Assembly: GCA_030744095.1 (NCBI GenBank)
Contig: JASLRF010000588.1
Location: forward strand, 1-11,648
Direction of reading: 5' to 3'
From: Pirellulaceae bacterium
GTDB lineage: Bacteria > Planctomycetota > Planctomycetia > Pirellulales > Pirellulaceae
DNA: 11,648 bases
The notes beneath the pieces are model-generated. The model was not told the DNA's origin. It saw only the letters and a program-made list of their open reading frames with translations, and ran no database searches. Shown here piece after piece: positions 6,324 to 11,648 of the stretch. A program made the position numbers and the translations under genes. Positions within the stretch are counted from its first letter, which is position 1; each line of letters opens with the position of its first letter.

Positions 6324-7520
6324 TCAGTCAGCGGCCTCGCTGGCTGCCTGAAACAAGGCAATACTAGCTGTGAATCCGTGCACAAAATTCTTGCCACCAA
6401 TCGGTCCCAATTCGCCTGCGGCGAACAGCCCGGCCAGCGGAATGTCTCCCACGGCGTTCTTAATCGCCGTTGCATCGTGGTGCGGTTCGGAAAACAACCT
6501 GGTCCCGCGCCCGTTGCAGGTAAACAGCAGACCAGCGGCGACTGGATTTTCGACACGTGACAACAGCTGGCGAAGTTCCGCGTCGGCGGTGTTAGCGTCA
6601 CGAACATGAAACTGCACAGTCTGCCCGGGCCGCACGTAATCGCTGATCGCGATCGATCCTTCCTCGGGATCGACGCCGACCACGTTGCGAATCAAGAAAT
6701 CTCCTTGCTCGAACTGATCCTGATATTCACTGACGACGCGCCCCACATGCAGGCCCCGTTGGACCATCTGTTGGTCGCGCGTGGGCAGCGTCTGAAAGAG
6801 TTCCTCCAGACGACGATACGCCGGCATGCCGCCCAGTTCTTGAATGATGTTGCGCTGGGCCTTTGTGATCACAAAGTGATGACCGATTGGACGACACCCC
6901 TGCGAGACCACGGTCGTGACTTGGACATCGCCCTGCAGCAGCACAGCCACGGCACCTTGCTCGAACAGATTGCGTCCCAGCAGCAGGCGATTGGACCCAG
7001 GCGTCTGGCCGGCGCTTGCCATGCCGCCGATGACTGGCACTCCCGGGTGTTCGTTGTTGACCAGTTCCAGCAGCAGATCGGCAGGAAGACTAAACGGGTC
7101 ACCCAAGACGATCAGTGCCGCTTTGTCGGACCAATCGTCGGCCAGTTCCTCTGGCCAGCCGACGAATGCGCCTTCACCGGCGGCGCGCTGGTACTCCAAC
7201 CGCATCGGCCACACGGAGGTACCGGGCAGCCGCGCCAACCAGAGCGACATGGCAGGCTCCAATTCAACCTCTTGCCCAACACCCACAATGGACTCCCCAC
7301 TGCATCCCAGCAGGCTGTCCGTGCCGATCGCATCGCAGACCAGTGCTGACGCTGTGTCCGCGTTCTCGACGTGATGTGAGGAAAATAACAGGAATGCCAG
7401 ATCGGGCGTCCCGTCAAAGTCGGCGAGCGCTCTGGCACAAACATCCCTCGCGGCGGCCTGTGTATCGGGTGCCGTTGAAAGAGCGGTAGCGAATTGAAGC
7501 GAGGCGTGTGTTGAGTTCAT
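6324..7520 (-). CDS. stand-alone FIST-domain protein
   Basis: A 398-residue cytoplasmic protein made of the FIST N domain (about residues 35-225) and FIST C domain (about 230-375). FIST modules occur alone or in signal transducers and are thought to sense small ligands such as amino acids. Visible landmarks are FASALST-like FATALSTAPDT at the start, LLGCSGESIVG (71-80), VIGGMASAGQ (163-172), SQGCRPIG (206-213), LLFTCNGRG (331-339) and LAGLFAAGELGPIGGKNF (362-379). No output domain (kinase, GGDEF, methyl-accepting) is fused, so any signal must pass to a partner. The ATG at 7518-7520 is chosen because homologues start close before the xFAxALST segment; the frame remains open upstream through a hydrophobic stretch (from ATG 7556 or TTG 7589). 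No strong ribosome site is seen. It lies 141 bases downstream of the kinase gene on the same strand, a tempting but unproven functional link. Confidence 0.93.
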   Translation of the reverse strand: MNSTHASLQFATALSTAPDTQAAARDVCARALADFDGTPDLAFLLFSSHHVENADTASALVCDAIGTDSLLGCSGESIVGVGQEVELEPAMSLWLARLPGTSVWPMRLEYQRAAGEGAFVGWPEELADDWSDKAALIVLGDPFSLPADLLLELVNNEHPGVPVIGGMASAGQTPGSNRLLLGRNLFEQGAVAVLLQGDVQVTTVVSQGCRPIGHHFVITKAQRNIIQELGGMPAYRRLEELFQTLPTRDQQMVQRGLHVGRVVSEYQDQFEQGDFLIRNVVGVDPEEGSIAISDYVRPGQTVQFHVRDANTADAELRQLLSRVENPVAAGLLFTCNGRGTRLFSEPHHDATAIKNAVGDIPLAGLFAAGELGPIGGKNFVHGFTASIALFQAASEAAD

Positions 7521-7661
7521 GGAAACCAGCAACATAAAGCCCGCAAAGGTGATCATCAGCACATTGTCGGCATGATAACCTTCTTCCAAGCGGCCAGCAG
7601 CCCCGTGCGCGAATTCGTCTCACATGGGAGAGTTACGCTCGCGAAGAAAACAGCGCGCCAC

Positions 7662-10610
7662 TCACTCGTCGGCTTGCGCATCGACCAAGCGTACTTTCGC
7701 TTCCAGAAGCGCTTTCGACGCCACCCGAACATCCGACGCCGTGGCCGCGCCGGACTGGTTGAGCGCTTGGACCATTTTGAGCTCCGTTTCTCGCAACTCG
7801 ATCAACCTGCCAAGAAGTGCTAGGACTTGTCCCATCTCGTTGCGAGCTTCCGCGCGACGGACCTTTGCTTCGATCAGCTCGGCCGACGCCTTCATCAAGT
7901 CAGCCGACGACACCACGCCATTCTTGACCAGCTTTTCAACTCGCGAAAGGGCGTTCTCGGCTAACTCGACCAACTGGTCCAATTCCTTAGTAGCTATCTG
8001 CGATCTCGGTCTGCCCTTCGGTTGCAGGTCACGGCGCACATCGGCCGCCTTTTGCCAGACGCTCTTCGGCAATCGGTACAAATAGGCATCGAAATCACCA
8101 TCGATTTCATAGCGTCCTGCCGTGGCGTTCCGCGACCATGCACCGGCCGCGATCACATGGTGGCCATCGGGCGAAATGTCGAGACTCTTAAAAAAGCGGG
8201 GCTTTGTGTCGATCTCCGCAACGAGACTGCCGGTGCGCACATCCCACAGTCGTAATCCACGATCCATTCCCGTCGATATGAGGTGCCGGCCGTCGCCCGT
8301 TAGCTGGATGTCAAAAATCGGTCCTCGGTGCGCCTTCAGCTTTCGAACTTCCGTTCCGCTGTCCACATCCCAGAATTGAATCACGCCAACGAACGAACCC
8401 GTGACGAGCATCTTTGAGTCGGAGGTGAACTGACAACGCTGCACTTTCCCAGCCGTCGTCGTGTCCAACCGTGCCTCGGGTTCATATGTTTCACTGCTCC
8501 ACAACCAGATGAAGTCGTCATCTTTGCGATCGCGACCGGCGATCAGGCGGCCGTCCGGGGAAAGACACGTGGTATCGGCGTTGGAGATTTCGAATTCGCG
8601 CGAGACAGTCCACGAACTAAGATTCCACAGGCGCGCGACGCGATCCTCTCCAGACGACAACAGATGGCGTCTGTCAGGCGAAAACTCCAGTCGAACGACA
8701 CGGTCCATACGCCATTCCAGATCCGCGATCTTGTTTCCCGACGCGACATCCCAAATCTCAATCGAGGCGTTTTGCTTGTCATCAATGCCGACGGCAACCC
8801 ATTTGTCATCGGGCGAGATCGCCATCCCGCTCAACGGTTTCCCGATGTCGATCCGCTGCAACTCGTTTCCTGAAGCGACGTCCCAGATTCGAATCGTCGT
8901 ATCCAGGCTGGCGGAAGCGACTCGATGGCCATCATTGAAAAACACGGCTCGCTCGATGGTGTTCGTGTGCCCATCGAAGAGGCGAACTTCGGTGATGCCA
9001 GTAGTGGAGGGGACTGCGACCTGCGCCGGTTGGACTATCGGGACCCTTGTAACCTTGACCACAACTTTGCCGCCACGGCGGAGAACAAATTGCTCCTTCG
9101 AAAGTCGGATTTTCAACTCATGACCAGCGTTGGGGTCGGTGTCGAAAGCAAGAAGGCGATAATGCCCGGAACGAAGTGATACGACTCCAGAACCCGTGAT
9201 TTTGTCAACAACGTGGATCTCGAAGCCTTTGTGTGTGTCGCTGACCGGTTTTGAGATTGTCACCACGGCGTTGTTGTCTGTCGACTCGATCACTAACGTG
9301 CCGTTATCGGTCACGACATAGATAACCATGCCAAACACCGCGATGCCAATTAGCATTGCCGCAACGCCGATCGCAACTACTGGCCATAGACGCCGCGTGA
9401 TAGGTTCCCTCATGTATTTCGCTCGCTCCGCGAGCGGCTTAGGCTGATGGAGTGAGCCGATCAGTTTGGGCGGCACGGTAGGCTGGGGCTTCGGCGCAGT
9501 CGTCGGATGTTGTAAATAAGCGAGATGCTGGCCCAATAAATCGGCGACTTCTTTGGCCGATTGAATACGATCAGCTGGATCTTTCGCCAGCAGCTTGAAG
9601 ATGATCGCTTCCAGCCAATTAGGAATATCCGAGTTCACTTCGCAGATCGAACGCGGCTCGTCATCCGTCACACGGCGAAGCATCGCCAAAGCCGTGTCAG
9701 CTCGGAACGGAGGCCGGCTTGTGCACACCGCATAGAGCACGCTGCCCAAGCTGAACAGATCACTGCGTGCGTCGACCGTCTGGCCTTGCGCCTGTTCAGG
9801 CGACATGAACTGCGGAGTGCCGGCGATCTGGCCGGTCTGCGTGACGCTCACGTCGTCCACCGCGCGGGCTAACCCAAAGTCGGTCAACTTCACTCGCTCG
9901 ATGCCGTTTTCCAGCAGGATATTGGACGGCTTGATATCACGGTGCACGAGCCCTTGCTCGTGCGCCGCTGACAGGCCACGGGCGGTTTGCATCCCAATTC
10001 GAAGCGTTTCCTTCAACTCCAATCCACCGGTCCGGTCGATCTTCTCCTGCAATGACTGACCGTCGACGAATTCCATCACGATGAACGGTGGCCGGTGCGC
10101 GTCGTGGATGGCGTGAATCGTCACCACATGGTCGTGACTGACTGCTGCGGCTGCCCGCGCTTCGCGTAGGAACCGCTTGACCGCCATCGGGTTGGCAGCA
10201 AGTTCCGGCGCCATGACTTTGATCGCCACCACCCGGTTCAGCTTGGGATCAAAGGCCCGTAGCACCAGTCCCATCCCGCCACGTCCGACCAGTTCGATGA
10301 CTTCATAATGTTCCATGGTGCCGACGCAGCCCGGTTTGTCGCTCGGCTCGAGAAATGCCAGCGAAACTTCACCAGACGATTCGTCTACCGAGTCAAACTC
10401 GCCGATCGCGATCGTAGGGGAAAAATTGACGGCCGGCTGATCCAGAAAGCTGCCGGCATCATCATCATGGCGGAGCAGTTCTTCGATTTCAGTCCGCAAC
10501 TGAGCGTCGTTGCCACAGGCTTGATCCAAATACGCGGCACGTTGCGAGACGTCGGCCAAGTCGGCAGCGCTGTTAAAGATCTGCTCTTTGTCAATTTGGT
10601 TAGGACTCAT
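7662..10610 (-). CDS. membrane Ser/Thr protein kinase with WD40 propeller and helical tail
   Basis: A 982-residue protein. Residues 1-100 form the helical leader common before planctomycete kinases (ADLADVSQRAAYLDQACG). The kinase domain (about 102-360) is complete: GRGGMG at 109-114, Lys131 in AIKV, Glu150, HRDIKPSN at 223-230 with catalytic Asp225, DFG at 244-246 and SPE at 270-272, with Thr257, Thr259 and Thr265 in the activation region. One membrane helix spans about 409-432. It is followed by a beta segment (NGTLVIEST to about 523), then seven WD40 blades (about 548-850; DTTIRIWD, NASIEIWD, DRVARLWN, GVIQFWD, RGLRLWD). Residues 877-982 are two copies of a charged helical repeat. The kinase should face the cytoplasm and the propeller and tail the other side. 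GGAG seven bases before the ATG supports the start. The gene follows the sigma factor gene by 59 bases and is probably co-transcribed. Confidence 0.97.
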   Translation of the reverse strand: MSPNQIDKEQIFNSAADLADVSQRAAYLDQACGNDAQLRTEIEELLRHDDDAGSFLDQPAVNFSPTIAIGEFDSVDESSGEVSLAFLEPSDKPGCVGTMEHYEVIELVGRGGMGLVLRAFDPKLNRVVAIKVMAPELAANPMAVKRFLREARAAAAVSHDHVVTIHAIHDAHRPPFIVMEFVDGQSLQEKIDRTGGLELKETLRIGMQTARGLSAAHEQGLVHRDIKPSNILLENGIERVKLTDFGLARAVDDVSVTQTGQIAGTPQFMSPEQAQGQTVDARSDLFSLGSVLYAVCTSRPPFRADTALAMLRRVTDDEPRSICEVNSDIPNWLEAIIFKLLAKDPADRIQSAKEVADLLGQHLAYLQHPTTAPKPQPTVPPKLIGSLHQPKPLAERAKYMREPITRRLWPVVAIGVAAMLIGIAVFGMVIYVVTDNGTLVIESTDNNAVVTISKPVSDTHKGFEIHVVDKITGSGVVSLRSGHYRLLAFDTDPNAGHELKIRLSKEQFVLRRGGKVVVKVTRVPIVQPAQVAVPSTTGITEVRLFDGHTNTIERAVFFNDGHRVASASLDTTIRIWDVASGNELQRIDIGKPLSGMAISPDDKWVAVGIDDKQNASIEIWDVASGNKIADLEWRMDRVVRLEFSPDRRHLLSSGEDRVARLWNLSSWTVSREFEISNADTTCLSPDGRLIAGRDRKDDDFIWLWSSETYEPEARLDTTTAGKVQRCQFTSDSKMLVTGSFVGVIQFWDVDSGTEVRKLKAHRGPIFDIQLTGDGRHLISTGMDRGLRLWDVRTGSLVAEIDTKPRFFKSLDISPDGHHVIAAGAWSRNATAGRYEIDGDFDAYLYRLPKSVWQKAADVRRDLQPKGRPRSQIATKELDQLVELAENALSRVEKLVKNGVVSSADLMKASAELIEAKVRRAEARNEMGQVLALLGRLIELRETELKMVQALNQSGAATASDVRVASKALLEAKVRLVDAQADE
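7668..7973 (-). repeat. duplicated 46-residue helical repeat in the kinase tail
   Basis: Residues 880-925 and 936-981 of the kinase align without gaps, with about 18 of 46 identities by eye. Shared positions include the opening L-x-E-L-x-E, a central Gly (898 and 954), then D-x(3)-A-S and L-x-E-A-K-V-R. The pattern of helix, Gly turn, helix with A-x(3)-L-x(2)-A-[KR] resembles the hairpins of outer-membrane efflux (TolC/OEP) proteins, but here as a short appendage of a signalling protein. Confidence 0.75.
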
Positions 10611-10617
10611 GACGTGG

Positions 10618-10621
10618 CTCC
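10618..10621 (-). promoter_or_regulatory. Shine-Dalgarno site of the kinase gene
   Basis: GGAG on the minus strand sits seven bases before the ATG at 10610-10608, inside the 59-base gap after the sigma factor stop. It supports the chosen kinase start. Confidence 0.6.
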
Positions 10622-10669
10622 GGAATTCGGGTTTCTATCATGAGTGCGACGTAATGCGTCACGAAGGGA

Positions 10670-11263
10670 TCAATTTTCTGGAAAAAAAGTCTGTGAATCT
10701 CCCTTGCTAACCTCGCGGTGCAGCCAGGCACGTGCGAACCGCCAGTAGCGTTTGGCCGTAATTCCAGAAATACCAAGCACTTCTGCCGCCTCGTCGGATG
10801 TCAGTCCTACGAAGAAACGCAGCTCCACCAGCCGCGCCTTGATTGGGTCCTCGTCGGCCAGTTGCGTCATCGCCTCGTCCAATGCCAACAGGTCGTCCGC
10901 CGGCACCTCACCAGCCATCTCGGTCTTGTCCATGTCAACGCGTTGTTGGCCGCCGCCGTGTTTCAGCCGGCTCTTTTTGCGCGCGCTCTCGACCAGGATC
11001 CGCCGCATCGCCTCGGCCGCGGCCGCAAAGAAATGTCCACGCGAATTCCAGTTCTGCTGATGGTCGTTGTCAACCAGTCGCAGATAGGCTTCATGGACGA
11101 GCGCCGTGGCCTGCAGCGTCAGTCCCTGCTTTTCCGAAGCCATTTTCTGTGCTGCCAGCCGCCGCAGTTCGTGATAAACCAACGGCAGAAGGCGCTCGGC
11201 CGCCACCGCGTCTCCTTGCTCGATCGCCTGCAGTACCTGTGTTACCTGGCTGGCATCGTTCAT
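10670..11263 (-). CDS. ECF-subfamily RNA polymerase sigma factor, Rhodopirellula type
   Basis: A 197-residue alternative sigma factor. Region 2 begins near VTQVLQAIEQGDAVAAERLLPLVYHELRRLA and includes LQATALVHEAYLRLVD (50-65) and FFAAAAEAMRRILVE (78-92), followed by the basic RKKSRLKHGGGQQRVD segment. Region 4 (about 128-184) has LVELRFFVGLTSDEAAEVLG and the recognition helix leading to KRYWRFARAWLHRE. This is the planctomycete ECF group represented many times in Rhodopirellula (TIGR02999/Sig-70_X6 type). Many members carry Asp where this one has Tyr172 in KRYW. The ATG at 11261-11263 fits the family N-terminus; a TTG at 11299 is an unlikely alternative. No ribosome site stands out. Planctomycete ECF factors of this sort are often linked to Ser/Thr kinases rather than anti-sigma factors, and the gene immediately downstream is such a kinase, which suggests regulation through phosphorylation. 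Confidence 0.96.
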   Translation of the reverse strand: MNDASQVTQVLQAIEQGDAVAAERLLPLVYHELRRLAAQKMASEKQGLTLQATALVHEAYLRLVDNDHQQNWNSRGHFFAAAAEAMRRILVESARKKSRLKHGGGQQRVDMDKTEMAGEVPADDLLALDEAMTQLADEDPIKARLVELRFFVGLTSDEAAEVLGISGITAKRYWRFARAWLHREVSKGDSQTFFPEN

Positions 11264-11307
11264 GCTGTAGAGGATAGACGTCGTACCAGCGCGGATCAAT
11301 CAGGTAG

Positions 11308-11328
11308 GTCCGTATCTCAGAGACGGAC
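11308..11328. repeat. inverted repeat upstream of the sigma factor gene
   Basis: GTCCGT (11308-11313) pairs exactly with ACGGAC (11323-11328), with a second small palindrome TCTCAGAGA at 11315-11323 inside. It lies in the 79-base gap between the glycosyltransferase stop and the sigma factor start. It could be a hairpin ending the upstream transcript (no T run follows on the minus strand) or an operator at the sigma-kinase operon. Confidence 0.4.
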
Positions 11329-11342
11329 TCCACCGTGTGCTC

Positions 11343-11648
11343 TTAAGCAGCCTGGCTGCTACCGCCACTGGGATGCAGTAGTTGTTGCCCCGCGCCGAGA
11401 ACCCGAGTCACGGCCAGGTCTCGCATACAGTGATGATGCTTCAGCGGACAGATGCGTTTCGCGCAAGGCGCGCACGGAAGATCCTCGTGAAGACGAATTT
11501 CGCATGGATTGTAGTTGATGCTCCAGCGCGGGTCGGTCGATCCGAATAGCGCAACCGTCGGAATCTGAAAACCGGCTGCCAAGTGTCGCGGGCCGCTATC
11601 AGTCGTAATGACCAGTTGGGCGCGTCGGATGCACGCCTTCGTCAAACC
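11343..11648 (-). CDS. GT9 heptosyltransferase-like glycosyltransferase, 3' part
   Basis: The last 101 residues of a gene that enters from the right edge. TTDSGPRHLAAGFQIPTVALFG is the C-terminal donor-binding motif of glycosyltransferase family 9 (lipopolysaccharide heptosyltransferases), and STDPRWSINYNP followed by CAPCAKRICPL and HHHCMRDL matches the heptosyltransferase II (WaaF/RfaF) type with its cysteine-rich segment. Such enzymes add ADP-heptose units to the inner core of lipopolysaccharide at the cytoplasmic face of the inner membrane. The N-terminal acceptor domain lies outside the window, so the exact specificity is not assignable. The stop is TAA at 11343-11345, and the final residues (LLHPSGGSSQAA) look like an unstructured tail. 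Confidence 0.92.
   Translation of the reverse strand, partial: GLTKACIRRAQLVITTDSGPRHLAAGFQIPTVALFGSTDPRWSINYNPCEIRLHEDLPCAPCAKRICPLKHHHCMRDLAVTRVLGAGQQLLHPSGGSSQAA

Noticed and set aside
6606..7349. Plus-strand frame of 247 codons opposite the FIST gene
   Set aside because: The minus strand carries all FIST landmarks; the plus translation is His/Gln-rich shadow.
10640..10663. Imperfect hairpin (GTG-ACG arms with a bulge) between the sigma and kinase genes
   Set aside because: Only about six pairs with a bulge and no T run; too weak to call a terminator or attenuator.
10718..11518. Plus-strand open frame of 266 codons opposite the sigma factor and glycosyltransferase genes
   Set aside because: It is antisense to two genes with clear family motifs, and its translation (Gln/Arg/His-rich, no domain) is typical of a reverse-strand shadow.

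Overview
The window reads as chromosome from a planctomycete, probably of the Pirellula/Rhodopirellula type. The evidence is combinatorial: an ECF sigma factor of the group first seen in Rhodopirellula sits directly upstream of a membrane-anchored Ser/Thr kinase fused to a WD40 propeller, followed by a FIST protein, a secreted PQQ-like beta-propeller protein with the WGQWRGPN opening typical of this phylum, and a linker-rich protein with an N-terminal beta domain I associate with planctomycetes. Heptosyltransferase-type glycosyltransferase sequence agrees with an LPS-bearing cell envelope. Base composition is moderately GC-rich and even across the window. I see no insertion sequence, integrase, tRNA, rRNA or CRISPR array.

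Layout from right to left, since nearly everything is on the minus strand: the 3' end of a GT9 heptosyltransferase-like gene (11343-11648); an ECF sigma factor (10670-11263); a 982-residue kinase/WD40 protein with a duplicated helical tail (7662-10610); a stand-alone FIST sensor protein (6324-7520); a secreted PQQ-like beta-propeller protein (4876-6165); and a protein with five copies of a short peptide motif in a disordered tail (3779-4741). One plus-strand gene, a CvpA-like membrane protein (2657-3619), runs towards that last gene. It diverges from a two-gene minus-strand operon of a medium-chain dehydrogenase (1355-2329) and an EamA/DMT permease (405-1358), whose start and stop codons overlap. 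The left edge holds the 5' part of a DUF1805-like gene (1-155).

The sigma factor and kinase, 59 bases apart, form a likely signalling unit: an extracytoplasmic propeller and helical tail could sense, the cytoplasmic kinase could signal, and the sigma factor could change transcription. No anti-sigma factor is visible. The FIST protein may add a second small-ligand sensor, but the 130-160 base gaps further down leave co-transcription open. The dehydrogenase and permease almost certainly act on related small molecules, which I cannot name.

I found no clear new multi-gene system. The points most worth a second look are the repeated SVxEMLAAARxEK-type peptide, the OEP/TolC-like duplicated tail of the kinase, and the dehydrogenase that has lost the usual structural-zinc lobe.
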